64,000 nucleotides of DNA from Kluyvera ascorbata_C (GCF_044197065.1 NZ_JBIQOI010000006.1:124001-188000), one strand, 5' to 3'. Numbered from the stretch's first letter, positions 32,139 through 41,873 are shown. Numbers and translations are program-made. Notes: a model not told the origin generated them from the letters alone.

Positions 32139-34508
32139 TTACAGCGAGCTTTGGTACGGCATGATGTTGGAACGCAGCATCTGCTGAGTACCCAGACCGT
32201 AGTTAGAGCTCAGACCACGCAGCTCAATGCTGAAGCCGATGGAGTTGTCATATTTGGAACGACCACCAGTCTGGGTGTCGTTGTTGTAATCCCAACCGTT
32301 GAGTTTACGCTCGTAGCCTACGCGGATAGCGTAACAGCAGGAGTTATACTGAACGCCCAGCATCTGGTCAGCGGCGCTGCCGGAGTTGGTGTCATAGTAA
32401 TAAGCCCCTACGACGGACCAGCGGTCGACGATTGGCCAGCTCGCGGTTGCACCAACCTGCGAAATCCCGCTTTTATACTGCTCTGCCGTGGAGTAAGTCG
32501 GCAGTGTTGCCTGAATATATTCCGGGCTGGCGTAACGGTAAGTCAACTGCACTAAATGTTCTTCGTCCCGACGCCATTCGATGGCTGAACTGCTGGTAGA
32601 GACGTTGTTCAGACGTGTGTCGTACTGAATACCACCGCGCAAGCCCCACTGATCGCTGATGCGCCAGTAAGTGTCGCCTGCCCAAACCAGTGAACCCGTT
32701 CTGTCGTTTTTCTCCCAGTTAATGTTGTCATCACCGGTACGAGACTCGGTGAAATAGTAGATTTGACCAACAGAAACGTTAAAACGTTCAACGGCGGCGT
32801 CATCATAAATACGTGATGTGACCCCGGTCGTTAACTGGTTTGCGGAAGCGATGCGGTCGAGGCCGCTGTAGCTACGGTCACGGAACAGACCCGTATAGTC
32901 GGACTGTAGGAACGTGGAGTCGTAGTTATTGATTTTGCTTTGGTCGCGGTACGGCACGTACAGGTACTGCATACGCGGTTCCAGCGTCTGGGTGTAGCCC
33001 GGCGTCAGCTCAACATCGCGCTCAAACACCATCTTGCCGTCCACTTTCAGCTGCGGCATGGTGCGGTTGACTGAACTGGCCAGCTTGTTGGCGTTGTTCG
33101 AGTCATTGTTGTAGTCGTCGATATTGCTCTGGTTGTAGTGCGTCGCCAGCAGTTTTGCTTCAGTGGTAAGACTGCCCCAACGGTTGCCCAGCGGCAGGCT
33201 AATGGTCGGCTCGAGGTGCACGCGCGTCGCTTCAGGCAAATCGCTGTTGCTGTTGGTGAACTTCACCGCCTGAGCGTAGAGATGAGTATCAAACGGCCCT
33301 ACATCGTTCTGGTAGGCGTTGATATCTAGCTGCGGCTCGGCCGAATAGGAGTTGCTGTTGCTGCGGTCGAAGACCTGGAACTGCTTCGTTGACACGGTGG
33401 CATCGAAGTTTTGTACCGCATAGCCCACGCTCAGTTTCTGCGTGGCGTAGCCGTCGGTACTCGAACCGTATTTCGAGTCAAAGTCGTTAAAGTAATCAGG
33501 ATCGCTGACTTTGGTGTAGTCGGCGTTGAAACGCCATACCTGATCCATGACCCCGGCGTGGCGCCAGTAGAACAGCCAGCGACGGCTATTGTCATCGTTA
33601 GGGTGTTCGCTGGAGTAGACGCTGTCTGATGGCAGATAGTCCAGTTCAAACAGGCCTTCACCGGCATCGGTCAGATAGCGGAATTCGTTTTCCCACATCA
33701 CGCCGCTACGCTTGTCCATATAGTGCGGCGTCAGGGTGGCGTCCATGTTAGGCGCGATGTTCCAGTAATACGGTAATGAGAACTCAAAGTGGTTGGTACT
33801 ACCGTATTTCGCGCTTGGCAGCAGGAAGCCAGAGCGGCGTTTATCGCCGACCGGGAGCTGCAGGTACGGGCTGTAGAAAACTGGCACCGGGCCAATTTTG
33901 AATCGCGCATTCCAGATTTCGGCAACCTGCTCTTCGCGGTCGTGGATAACTTCGCTACCCACGACGCTCCAGGTGTTAGAACCCGGCAGACAGGAGGTAA
34001 AGGTACCGTTTTCCAGAATGGTATAGCGGTTCTCGCCGCGCTGTTTCATGACATCCGCTGTACCACGACCCTGGCGGTCGACCATCTGGTAATCACCTTT
34101 CCAGACGTTGGTATCTTTGGTATTCAGGTTTGACCAGGCTTTTGGCCCTTTCAGAATAACCTGATTATCGTCGTAGCGAACGTTGCCGAGTGCATCGACG
34201 GTACGAACCGGTGTAGGCTGCCCATCAGGCTGTTTTTGATGAAGCTGAACTTCATCGGCCTGTAAACGGCTATTTCCCTGATTAATATCGACGTTGCCGC
34301 TAAATACGGCGTTATCAGGATAATTACCTTTTGCGTGATCTGCCGTGATAGTGACCGGCTGTTCGTTCGCAGGGCCGCTGACTAACGGGCGATCGTAACT
34401 CGGTACGCCTAGCATACATTGAGAGGCGAGATCTGCTGCCATTCCCTGCTGGCTATACAAGGCGCTGGCGATCATGGTCGCGAGGAGAGTGGGAATACGT
34501 TTTTTCAT
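32139..34508 (-). CDS. lptD: LPS-assembly outer-membrane protein LptD
   Basis: Outer-membrane translocon that, plugged by LptE, inserts lipopolysaccharide into the outer leaflet. The precursor of 789 residues (E. coli 784) has a signal peptide (1-24), an OstA/LptA-like jellyroll (about 55-200) and a 26-strand barrel. Four cysteines form the two interdomain disulfides: C31 (ASQC), one near 173 (TSCLPG) and the adjacent SCCYAI pair near 728. The start at 34508 (MKKRIPTLLA) matches E. coli; an in-frame ATG 8 codons upstream is less likely. The intergenic region towards djlA (243 bp) holds no feature I can assign firmly. Confidence 0.97.
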   Translation of the reverse strand: MKKRIPTLLATMIASALYSQQGMAADLASQCMLGVPSYDRPLVSGPANEQPVTITADHAKGNYPDNAVFSGNVDINQGNSRLQADEVQLHQKQPDGQPTPVRTVDALGNVRYDDNQVILKGPKAWSNLNTKDTNVWKGDYQMVDRQGRGTADVMKQRGENRYTILENGTFTSCLPGSNTWSVVGSEVIHDREEQVAEIWNARFKIGPVPVFYSPYLQLPVGDKRRSGFLLPSAKYGSTNHFEFSLPYYWNIAPNMDATLTPHYMDKRSGVMWENEFRYLTDAGEGLFELDYLPSDSVYSSEHPNDDNSRRWLFYWRHAGVMDQVWRFNADYTKVSDPDYFNDFDSKYGSSTDGYATQKLSVGYAVQNFDATVSTKQFQVFDRSNSNSYSAEPQLDINAYQNDVGPFDTHLYAQAVKFTNSNSDLPEATRVHLEPTISLPLGNRWGSLTTEAKLLATHYNQSNIDDYNNDSNNANKLASSVNRTMPQLKVDGKMVFERDVELTPGYTQTLEPRMQYLYVPYRDQSKINNYDSTFLQSDYTGLFRDRSYSGLDRIASANQLTTGVTSRIYDDAAVERFNVSVGQIYYFTESRTGDDNINWEKNDRTGSLVWAGDTYWRISDQWGLRGGIQYDTRLNNVSTSSSAIEWRRDEEHLVQLTYRYASPEYIQATLPTYSTAEQYKSGISQVGATASWPIVDRWSVVGAYYYDTNSGSAADQMLGVQYNSCCYAIRVGYERKLNGWDYNNDTQTGGRSKYDNSIGFSIELRGLSSNYGLGTQQMLRSNIMPYQSSL

Positions 34509-34751
34509 ACGTTGTATTTGTTGTTCCGTCATCTATAGCATTGCGGCTTGCAAACGGTCAGAGACTAACGTACTCATCGTGATGACGCTAGTGTTAATGC
34601 TCGTCGGCTTCTAAGTTGCAGTGCCGTTGGCTGCAACGTGAAATTCATCGAGTCTATCCTGTCCGTTCTTGCCAGAGGTGTTATGCACGGCATTGAATGA
34701 CAGGTATGATAATGCATATTTTAGCCGCTGGCATGACGATTTGGGGAGTAT

Positions 34752-35567
34752 ATGCAGTATTGGGGAAAAGTGATTGGTGTGGCCGTCGCCCTGATGATGG
34801 GCGGAGGGTTCTGGGGCGTTGTCCTCGGGCTGCTCGTGGGCCATATGTTTGACAAGGCGCGAAGCCGTCGTATGAACTGGTTTGCCAATCAACAGCAGCG
34901 TCAGTCGCTGTTTTTTGCCACCACCTTTGAAGTGATGGGCCATCTGACCAAATCGAAAGGGCGCGTTACCGAAGCGGATATTCATGTCGCCAGCCTGTTT
35001 ATGGACCGCATGAATCTGCACGGTGAGTCCCGCACGGCGGCTCAGCAGGCGTTTCGCGTGGGTAAAGCTGACAACTATCCGCTGCGTGAAAAAATGCGTC
35101 AGTTCCGTAGCGTCTGCTTTGGTCGTTTCGATCTTATTCGTATGTTCCTGGAGATTCAGATCCAGGCGGCGTTTGCCGACGGTTCTCTGCATCCTAACGA
35201 ACGTGACGTGCTGTACGTGATTGCCGAAGAGCTGGGTATCTCCCATGCTCAGTTCGACCAGTTCCTGCGCATGATGCAGGGCGGTGCCCAGTTTGGCGGC
35301 GGCTACCATCAGCAGTCTCAGGGCGGCGGTTGGCAACAGGCGCAGCGCGGGCCGACGCTGGAAGATGCGTGTAACGTGCTGGGCGTGAAGCCGAGCGACG
35401 ATGCCACGACCATCAAACGCGCCTATCGTAAGCTGATGAGTGAACATCACCCGGATAAGCTCGTGGCGAAAGGGTTGCCGCCGGAGATGATGGAGATGGC
35501 CAAGCAGAAGGCGCAGGAAATTCAGAAAGCGTACGAGCTGATAAAAGAACAGAAGGGATTTAAATAA
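34752..35567 (+). CDS. djlA: DjlA, membrane-anchored DnaJ-like co-chaperone
   Basis: Type III inner-membrane J protein of 271 residues, as in E. coli. A single N-terminal membrane segment with a Gly-rich face (about 6-30: GVAVALMMGGGFWGVVLGLLVGHMF) is followed by a TerB-like domain (about 55-180), a Gln/Gly linker (about 185-200) and a C-terminal J domain with the HPDK motif (EHHPDK). It stimulates DnaK and feeds the Rcs envelope-stress pathway in E. coli. Divergent from lptD. Confidence 0.97.
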   Translation: MQYWGKVIGVAVALMMGGGFWGVVLGLLVGHMFDKARSRRMNWFANQQQRQSLFFATTFEVMGHLTKSKGRVTEADIHVASLFMDRMNLHGESRTAAQQAFRVGKADNYPLREKMRQFRSVCFGRFDLIRMFLEIQIQAAFADGSLHPNERDVLYVIAEELGISHAQFDQFLRMMQGGAQFGGGYHQQSQGGGWQQAQRGPTLEDACNVLGVKPSDDATTIKRAYRKLMSEHHPDKLVAKGLPPEMMEMAKQKAQEIQKAYELIKEQKGFK

Positions 35568-35577
35568 GGTGCGTGAA

Positions 35578-35651
35578 CCCGGGGTCGCATACGCTCGCCC
35601 GGGCTACCAATGTGCACGAATGTAGCCCGGGCGAGCGTATGCGACCCCGGG
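35578..35651. repeat. perfect 30-nt inverted repeat between djlA and rluA
   Basis: Arms 35578-35607 and 35622-35651 are exact reverse complements (30 nt) around a 14-nt loop. They carry the GGGCTAC/GTAGCCC signature of the repeat class seen at 12959 and 27640, here with the core CGCATACGCTCG. It sits between convergent genes and could also act as a transcription barrier. Confidence 0.9.
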
Positions 35652-35667
35652 AAAACCACGGCACAAT

Positions 35668-36327
35668 CTAAAAATCGACCGGCGCCTTAAACGTCATGCT
35701 ATTACCAAACTGCGGATGGGTAATGGTTAACGTCTCCGCATGCAGCTGCAAACGCGGCGCCATCGCTAACGCCTCGTCGTGCGCATAAAACCGGTCGCCC
35801 AGAATCGGGTGACCCAGCGCCAGCATATGCACGCGCAGCTGGTGTGAACGTCCGGTAATCGGTTTGAGCTTCACGCGCGCGGTGTTATCCGGCGCATACT
35901 CCAGCACTTCATACTCCGTCTGCGCGGCCTTCCCGGTTTCATAACACACTTTCTGCTTTGGCCGGTTCGGCCAGTCGCAAATCAGCGGTAAATCCACCAG
36001 ACCTTCCTGCGGCTTAGGGTGCCCCCATACGCGCGCCACGTACTGCTTTTTCGGCTCGCGCTCGCGGAATTGACGCTTCAGTTCTCTTTCTGCCGCTTTG
36101 GTCAGGGCGACGACGATCACGCCGCTGGTCGCCATATCGAGGCGGTGCACGGACTCCGCCTGCGGATAGTCGCGCTGTACGCGGGTCATGACGCTGTCTT
36201 TATGCTCTTCCTGACGGCCCGGGACGGACAACAGGCCGCTGGGCTTGTTGACCACCATGATGTGCTCATCCTGGTAGAGGATCACCAGCCACGGGTCCCG
36301 TGGCGGATGGTAGTTTTCCATGCCCAT
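35668..36327 (-). CDS. rluA: dual-specificity 23S rRNA/tRNA pseudouridine synthase RluA
   Basis: Isomerises U746 of 23S rRNA and U32 of several tRNAs. It has 219 residues as in E. coli, with the catalytic aspartate D64 in HRLDMATSG and the conserved KPITGRSHQLRVHM stretch. No S4 domain is present, as expected. The start at 36327 (MGMENYHPP) is chosen from E. coli; an in-frame ATG 19 codons upstream would overlap the end of rapA. Eleven base pairs separate it from the rapA stop, so the two are probably co-transcribed. Confidence 0.97.
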   Translation of the reverse strand: MGMENYHPPRDPWLVILYQDEHIMVVNKPSGLLSVPGRQEEHKDSVMTRVQRDYPQAESVHRLDMATSGVIVVALTKAAERELKRQFREREPKKQYVARVWGHPKPQEGLVDLPLICDWPNRPKQKVCYETGKAAQTEYEVLEYAPDNTARVKLKPITGRSHQLRVHMLALGHPILGDRFYAHDEALAMAPRLQLHAETLTITHPQFGNSMTFKAPVDF

Positions 36328-36338
36328 AGCGGCTCCGA

Positions 36339-39245
36339 TTACTGGTGAGTGACGACGATAAGACGCAGCGCGTCCAGACGCCATCCCGCCTGTGACAGGC
36401 TTTCCATCACCTGCTGACGGTTGCTTTCAATCGCGGACAGTTCGTCGTCGCGGATGTTTGGGTTCACCGCTTTCAACGCTTCCAGACGCGACAGTTCAGC
36501 GCTGAGCTTCTCGTCCGCCTCTTCACGTGCGGCGGCAATCAGCGCCTGAGCGGCTTGCTCAATCTGCGCTTCACCTTTTTGCAGAATGGTGTGCACGTCC
36601 TGCTGTACCGCGTTCACCAGCTTGCTGCCGGTATGGCGGTTCACCGCGCTGAGCTGACGGTTGAAGGTCTCAAACTCAACCTGGGCGGCAAGGTTAGTGC
36701 CGTTTTTATCCAGCAGCATGCGTACCGGCGTTGGCGGCAGGAAGCGGTTAAGCTGCAGTTGTTTCGGCGCTTGGGCCTCAACGACGTAAATCAGCTCGAC
36801 CAGCAGCGTACCCACCGGCAGCGCTTTGTTTTTCAGCAGTGAAATGGTGCTGCTGCCGGTATCACCGGAGAGGATCAGATCCAGACCGTTGTGAATCAGC
36901 GGGTGTTCCCAGGTCAGGAACTGCGCGTCTTCGCGGGACAGCGCCACGTCGCGCTCGAAGGTGACGGTACAGCCATCTTCCGGTAGGCCCGGGAAGTCCG
37001 GAACCAGCATGTGGTCGGACGGCGTCAGCACGATCAGGTGTTCGCCGCGATCGTCCTGGTTGATACCGACGATATCGAACAGGTTCATGGCGAAGGCGAT
37101 CAGGTTGGTGTCGTCATCCTGCTCTTCGATGCTTTCAGCCAGCGCCTGCGCTTTTTCGCCACCGTTGGAGTGGATCTCCAGCAGACGGTCGCGACCCTGT
37201 TCCAGCTGGGCTTTCAGCGCTTCGTGCTGCTCGCGGCAGCTCTTGATGAGGTCGTCGAAGCCGTCGCTGTTTTCCGGCGCCGCCAGATAGTTGATGAGCT
37301 GGTCATGCACGCTGTCGTAAATGGTGCGGCCGGTCGGGCAGGTGTGCTCAAAGGCATCCAGACCTTCGTGGAACCAACGTACCAGCACCGACTGGGCGGT
37401 TTTTTCCAGGTAAGGAACGTGGATCTGAATATCGTGCGCCTGACCGATACGGTCCAGACGGCCGATACGCTGCTCCAGCAGGTCCGGGTTGAACGGCAGG
37501 TCGAACATTACCAGGTTGCTGGCGAACTGGAAGTTACGGCCTTCAGAACCGATTTCCGAGCACAGCAGCACCTGTGCGCCGCTGTCTTCCTCGCCGAACC
37601 AGGCGGCGGCGCGGTCGCGTTCGATAATCGACATCCCTTCGTGGAACACGGCGGCACGAATGCCTTCACGCTCGCGCAGAACCTGTTCCAGCTGCAGCGC
37701 GGTGGCTGCTTTAGCACAGATAACCAGTACCTTTTGCGAACGGTGGCTGGTCAGGTAACCCATCAGCCATTCAACGCGTGGGTCGAAGTTCCACCAGGTG
37801 CCGGAGTCGCCTTCAAATTCTTGATAAATCTGCTCTGGGTAGAGCATGTCGCGGGCGCGTTCTTCCGCGCTCTTACGGGCACCCATAATGCCGGAGACTT
37901 TAATCGCCGTCTGATACTGCATCGGTAGCGGCAGCTTAATGGTGTGCAGCTCGCGTTTCGGGAAGCCTTTCACGCCGTTACGGGTGTTACGGAACAGTAC
38001 GCGGCTGGTGCCGTGGCGGTCCATCAGCATACTGATCAGTTCCTGACGCGCTGATTCCGCGCCGTCGCGATCGCTGTTAGCGGTTTGCAGCAGGGCTTCG
38101 ATATCCTGCTCGCCAATCAGCTCGCCCAGCATGTTCAGTTCGTCATTGCTGAGCTTGTTGCCTGCCAGCAGCAGGGCGACAGCATCGGCTACCGGGCGGT
38201 AGTTTTTCTGTTCTTCAACAAACTGCTCGAAATCGTGGAAGCGGTTTGGATCCAGCAGGCGCAGACGCGCAAAGTGGCTTTCCATCCCCAGCTGTTCCGG
38301 GGTTGCCGTTAGCAGCAGTACGCCAGGTACGCGCTCGGCGAGCTGTTCAATGGCCTGATATTCGCGGCTTGGCGCATCTTCGCTCCACACCAGGTGGTGC
38401 GCTTCGTCGACCACCATGATATCCCACTCGGCTTCGCACAGATTTTCCAGACGCTGCTTGTTGCGGCGCACGAAGTCCAGCGAGCAGATAACCAGTTGTT
38501 CGGTTTCAAACGGGTTGTAGGCATCGTGCTGGGCTTCGGCATAGCGTTCATCGTCGAACAGCGCAAAGCGCAGGTTGAAACGACGCAGCATTTCGACCAG
38601 CCACTGGTGCTGGAGGGTTTCCGGAACGATGACCAGCACGCGCTGGGCGGCACCAGACAGCAGTTGCTGGTGTAGGATCATCCCGGCTTCAATGGTTTTA
38701 CCTAAGCCAACTTCGTCCGCCAGCAGCACGCGCGGCGCATGGCGACGGCCCACGTCATGGGCGATGTTGAGCTGGTGCGGGATAAGGCTGGTGCGCTGAC
38801 CACGCAGGCCGCTCCACGGCATACGGTATTGTTCGCTCTGGTATTTACGTGCGCGGTAGCGCAGAGCAAAGCGGTCCATTCGGTCGATTTGCCCGGCAAA
38901 GAGACGGTCCTGCGGTTTGCTGAACACCAGTTTGCTGTCGAGCAGCACTTCGCGCATCATGACGCCGGTCTCTTCGGTGTCCTGGCGGGTGCCAATGTAG
39001 GCCAGCAGGCCATTTTCTTCTATTACTTCGTCAACGAGCAGCTGCCAGCCTTCATGGCTTGTGATCGTGTCGCCGGGATTAAACATTACGCGGGTCACGG
39101 GGGAGTCGCTACGCGCATACAGACGATTCTCTCCGGTTGCCGGGAAGAGTAGGGTGACGGTGCGTGCATCCATTGCAACAACGGTACCAAGTCCCAGTTC
39201 GCTTTCTGTATCGCTGATCCAGCGTTGACCAAGTGTAAAAGGCAT
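36339..39245 (-). CDS. rapA: RNA polymerase-associated helicase RapA (HepA)
   Basis: Swi2/Snf2-type ATPase that binds RNA polymerase and promotes its recycling after termination. The 968 residues match E. coli. An N-terminal pair of Tudor-like domains (about 1-105) precedes the Snf2 ATPase: Walker A ADEVGLGKTIEAG near residue 176, DEAHH box VVDEAHH near 280, and helicase C-terminal motifs GSEGRNFQFASNLV and QRIGRLDRIGQ near 540-600. A long C-terminal RNAP-binding region follows. It stands alone upstream of rluA. Confidence 0.97.
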   Translation of the reverse strand: MPFTLGQRWISDTESELGLGTVVAMDARTVTLLFPATGENRLYARSDSPVTRVMFNPGDTITSHEGWQLLVDEVIEENGLLAYIGTRQDTEETGVMMREVLLDSKLVFSKPQDRLFAGQIDRMDRFALRYRARKYQSEQYRMPWSGLRGQRTSLIPHQLNIAHDVGRRHAPRVLLADEVGLGKTIEAGMILHQQLLSGAAQRVLVIVPETLQHQWLVEMLRRFNLRFALFDDERYAEAQHDAYNPFETEQLVICSLDFVRRNKQRLENLCEAEWDIMVVDEAHHLVWSEDAPSREYQAIEQLAERVPGVLLLTATPEQLGMESHFARLRLLDPNRFHDFEQFVEEQKNYRPVADAVALLLAGNKLSNDELNMLGELIGEQDIEALLQTANSDRDGAESARQELISMLMDRHGTSRVLFRNTRNGVKGFPKRELHTIKLPLPMQYQTAIKVSGIMGARKSAEERARDMLYPEQIYQEFEGDSGTWWNFDPRVEWLMGYLTSHRSQKVLVICAKAATALQLEQVLREREGIRAAVFHEGMSIIERDRAAAWFGEEDSGAQVLLCSEIGSEGRNFQFASNLVMFDLPFNPDLLEQRIGRLDRIGQAHDIQIHVPYLEKTAQSVLVRWFHEGLDAFEHTCPTGRTIYDSVHDQLINYLAAPENSDGFDDLIKSCREQHEALKAQLEQGRDRLLEIHSNGGEKAQALAESIEEQDDDTNLIAFAMNLFDIVGINQDDRGEHLIVLTPSDHMLVPDFPGLPEDGCTVTFERDVALSREDAQFLTWEHPLIHNGLDLILSGDTGSSTISLLKNKALPVGTLLVELIYVVEAQAPKQLQLNRFLPPTPVRMLLDKNGTNLAAQVEFETFNRQLSAVNRHTGSKLVNAVQQDVHTILQKGEAQIEQAAQALIAAAREEADEKLSAELSRLEALKAVNPNIRDDELSAIESNRQQVMESLSQAGWRLDALRLIVVTHQ

Positions 39246-39377
39246 ATGCGTTCGGCTCTATCTTTAATAAATTGCAGGCAATATTCATCCACCACCTTTG
39301 AAAGCAGGCGGCGAGTGAATTTGGTCCAGGAATGGAAAGGGCGCTATGGTACTGGATGGCGAGACGTTAGTCACCTG

Positions 39378-41735
39378 TCAAAATAGACCCAGTTGCCCTG
39401 TCACTATTGTAGCAAAATCATCGTCGACAAAGGGGAGAATTCCTTCAGCAACCGGGGCTAATTGTTTGGTCAGATAATGGTCGTAATCGAGCGGTGATTG
39501 CTGATAGGCCAGTGGTTCCGGGCCGTTAGTGGTCCAGACGTAGCGAATGCTGCCGCGCTGTTGGTACTGTTGCGGACGTCCTAACCGCACGTTGTGTTCA
39601 TCAGCAAGACGGGCGGCGCGCACGTGCGGCGGGATATTTTTCTGATACTCGACCAACGGGCGGCGCAATTGCTTGCGGTAAACCAGCTGGTCATCGAGTT
39701 CGCCTGCCATGAGTTTATCAATAGTTTCAAGGATAAAATCCCGGTAGGGTTCGTTGCGGAAGATGCGCAAATACAGCGCCTGCTGGAATTGTTGTGCCAG
39801 CGGCGTCCAGTCGGTGCGCACCGTTTCCAGCCCTTTGTAGAGCATCCGCTGTTCGCTGCCTTCCTGAATCATCCCTGCATAGCGTTTTTTGCTGCCGGTG
39901 TCGGCGCCGCGGATGGTTGGCATCAGGAAACGGCAGAAGTGCGTTTCAAACTCCAGCTCCAGCGCGCTGGTCAGCCCTTTTTTTTGCAGTTCTTCTGCCC
40001 ACCACTGGTTAACAAACTCGACCAGCGAGCGGCCAATGACCCTGGCCTCTTCTTCACCGTGAGCCCGTTTGAGCCAGACGAAGGTGGAGTCGGTATCACC
40101 GTAAATCACGTCATAACCCTGAGATTCAATCAGCGCTTTGGTCTGACGCATGATCGCGTGACCGCGCATGGTGATCGACGACGCCAGCCGCGGATCGAAA
40201 AAGCGGCAGGCGCTGGTGCCCAGTACGCCATAAAAGGCGTTCATGATGATCTTCAGCGCCTGCGATAGCGGCTTATTTTTGTGTCGCTTAGCTTCATCGC
40301 GGGCGTGCCAGATCTGGCTGACGATCCCTGGCAGGCAGTGCTTGTCGCGAGAGAACCAGGCGTCAAGGAAACCTTCGGTACTGTGCTGCGTATCCGGATG
40401 CGCCATGCCTTCAATCAGCCCAACCGGATCTATCAGGAATGAGCGGATGATCGACGGATACAGGCTTTTATAATCCAGCACCAGTACGGAATCGTAGAGT
40501 CCAGGGCGCGAGTCCATCACGTAGCCGCCGGGGCTTGCCTGTGGCGGTACTTCGCCAAGGTTTGGCGCCACGTAGCCCAGGCGGTGCATACGCGGGAAAT
40601 AGAGGTGGCTGAAAGCGGCCACCGAACCGCCGTGCCGGTCGACTGCCAGCCCGTTGACCGTGGCGCGTTCCAGTAAAAACGGCATGATCTCGGTTTTGTG
40701 GAAGATGCGCGTGACCAGTTCGCAGTCTTTGAGGTTATAGGTAGCTAATGCGGGTTTATCTTCGGCGAAACGGCGGTCAATTTCGTCCATTCTGTCCCAC
40801 GGATTATCGATAGCTTTGCCTTCACCTAGCAGTTCTCGAGAGACGTTTTCCAGCGAAAACGAAGTGAAGCTCCAGAAGGCGGATTTCAGCGCGTCGATAC
40901 CGTCAATAATCAAGCGCCCGGCGGCCTGTGCGAAGAATACGCCGTTCTTAAAGCCGTGCTCACGCCATTCTAGTTCACTGTTTCCACGGCCTAACAACAG
41001 CGGCACCCGGTAGCGCTCGGCGCTTTTTTGCAGTACGCGCAGGTCGAACTGCACGACGTTCCAGCCAATCAGCACGTCCGGGTCGTGCTCGACAAACCAG
41101 GCGTTGAGCTTTTCCAGCAGCAGCGGGCGGCTAGCGACATATTCGAGATGAAAATCGACCTGCGGCGGCTGCTCAGGTTCCGCGCCAAGCATATAGACGG
41201 TGCGCTGCCCGCAGCCTTCAAGGCCAATACAGTAGAGCTCGCCGTGGCGGCTGGTTTCGATATCCAGCGATACCCACTTCAGCGGTGGACGGTATTCCGG
41301 GTTGGGTTTCATGCGCGCTTGGGTCAATGCATTGCCGCGCGCGGTGCCTTCTACCCACACAGGTGCGGTGATAAAACGCTCCATCAGATAGCGCTCTGGC
41401 GGACGAATATCGGCCTCGTAGACGGTAATGCCGTTTTCACGCAGCAGTTTTTCTAGCCGCATCAGTTGGCGGTGAGCGCGGCAGTAAAGGCCAAAAACGG
41501 GCTGGCGATGAAAATCTTTCAGCGTAAGCGGCGCAAGGCGCAGGCCGTTTTCACCCTGTAGCAGGCGTTCAACCTGCGCGCGCTGAGCCTCGGGGATAAA
41601 GGCTACCGACTCCTGCGGCGGCAGCGTGACCTGCAATGGGCCGTTATCGGTCGCCAGCCAGAAAGCCAGTTCGGTACCCTGCGGGGTGTCCCGCCAGTGA
41701 CGGGTAAGGAGAAAACCTGCTTGTGGCTGGGTCAC
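39378..41735 (-). CDS. polB: DNA polymerase II
   Basis: SOS-inducible family B polymerase with 3'-5' proofreading, involved in replication restart and lesion bypass. From the chosen start it has 785 residues (E. coli 783). The exonuclease motif Exo I (SLDIETSRHGELYC), polymerase motif A (DYKSLYPSIIRSF) and motif C (YGDTDSTF) are present. The GTG at 41735 is preferred: GGATGAG lies 7 bp upstream and E. coli polB also starts with GTG at the same place. An in-frame ATG at 41747 lacks a ribosome-binding site, being preceded by a T run. A LexA box lies about 60 bp upstream. Confidence 0.95.
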   Translation of the reverse strand: MTQPQAGFLLTRHWRDTPQGTELAFWLATDNGPLQVTLPPQESVAFIPEAQRAQVERLLQGENGLRLAPLTLKDFHRQPVFGLYCRAHRQLMRLEKLLRENGITVYEADIRPPERYLMERFITAPVWVEGTARGNALTQARMKPNPEYRPPLKWVSLDIETSRHGELYCIGLEGCGQRTVYMLGAEPEQPPQVDFHLEYVASRPLLLEKLNAWFVEHDPDVLIGWNVVQFDLRVLQKSAERYRVPLLLGRGNSELEWREHGFKNGVFFAQAAGRLIIDGIDALKSAFWSFTSFSLENVSRELLGEGKAIDNPWDRMDEIDRRFAEDKPALATYNLKDCELVTRIFHKTEIMPFLLERATVNGLAVDRHGGSVAAFSHLYFPRMHRLGYVAPNLGEVPPQASPGGYVMDSRPGLYDSVLVLDYKSLYPSIIRSFLIDPVGLIEGMAHPDTQHSTEGFLDAWFSRDKHCLPGIVSQIWHARDEAKRHKNKPLSQALKIIMNAFYGVLGTSACRFFDPRLASSITMRGHAIMRQTKALIESQGYDVIYGDTDSTFVWLKRAHGEEEARVIGRSLVEFVNQWWAEELQKKGLTSALELEFETHFCRFLMPTIRGADTGSKKRYAGMIQEGSEQRMLYKGLETVRTDWTPLAQQFQQALYLRIFRNEPYRDFILETIDKLMAGELDDQLVYRKQLRRPLVEYQKNIPPHVRAARLADEHNVRLGRPQQYQQRGSIRYVWTTNGPEPLAYQQSPLDYDHYLTKQLAPVAEGILPFVDDDFATIVTGQLGLF

Positions 41736-41755
41736 GCGTGAGCTCATCCATAAAA

Positions 41756-41782
41756 AAACCAGGCTTGATTATAGCCTGGTTT
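41756..41782 (-). terminator. ara operon terminator that also holds the polB -10 element
   Basis: On the minus strand the stem AAACCAGGCT / AGCCTGGTTT (loop ATAATCA) is followed by TTTT, just before polB. The left arm and loop contain TATAAT (plus-strand 41768-41773), a consensus -10. So the same short stretch probably ends read-through from araD and starts polB transcription. Confidence 0.75.
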
Positions 41783-41791
41783 AGGGGAGAG

Positions 41792-41811
41792 TGCTGGTGG
41801 TTTATACAGGG
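41792..41811 (-). promoter_or_regulatory. LexA (SOS) box of polB
   Basis: CTG-N10-CAG with the core CTGTATAAACCACCAG on the minus strand. It overlaps the expected -35 position (41791-41796) relative to the TATAAT at 41768-41773. The same box is known upstream of E. coli polB (dinA). Confidence 0.78.
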
Positions 41812-41825
41812 GTTGTTGGTGAGTT

Positions 41826-41872
41826 CCCGGAGTCGGCTACGCCTCGTCCGGGCTACAGGAGGCGCCGCCGGG
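41826..41872. repeat. partial REP-like unit after araD
   Basis: CCCGGAGTCGGCTACGCCTC...CCGGGCTAC resembles one arm of the GGGCTAC/GTAGCCC repeat class. A shortened second arm (GGCGCCGCCGGG) follows directly. Confidence 0.6.
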
Positions 41873-41873
41873 A

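Noticed and set aside
34509..34751. Sigma-E promoter for lptD-surA
   Set aside because: Expected from E. coli and a GCAACTT motif is present, but no -10 at proper spacing could be identified with confidence.
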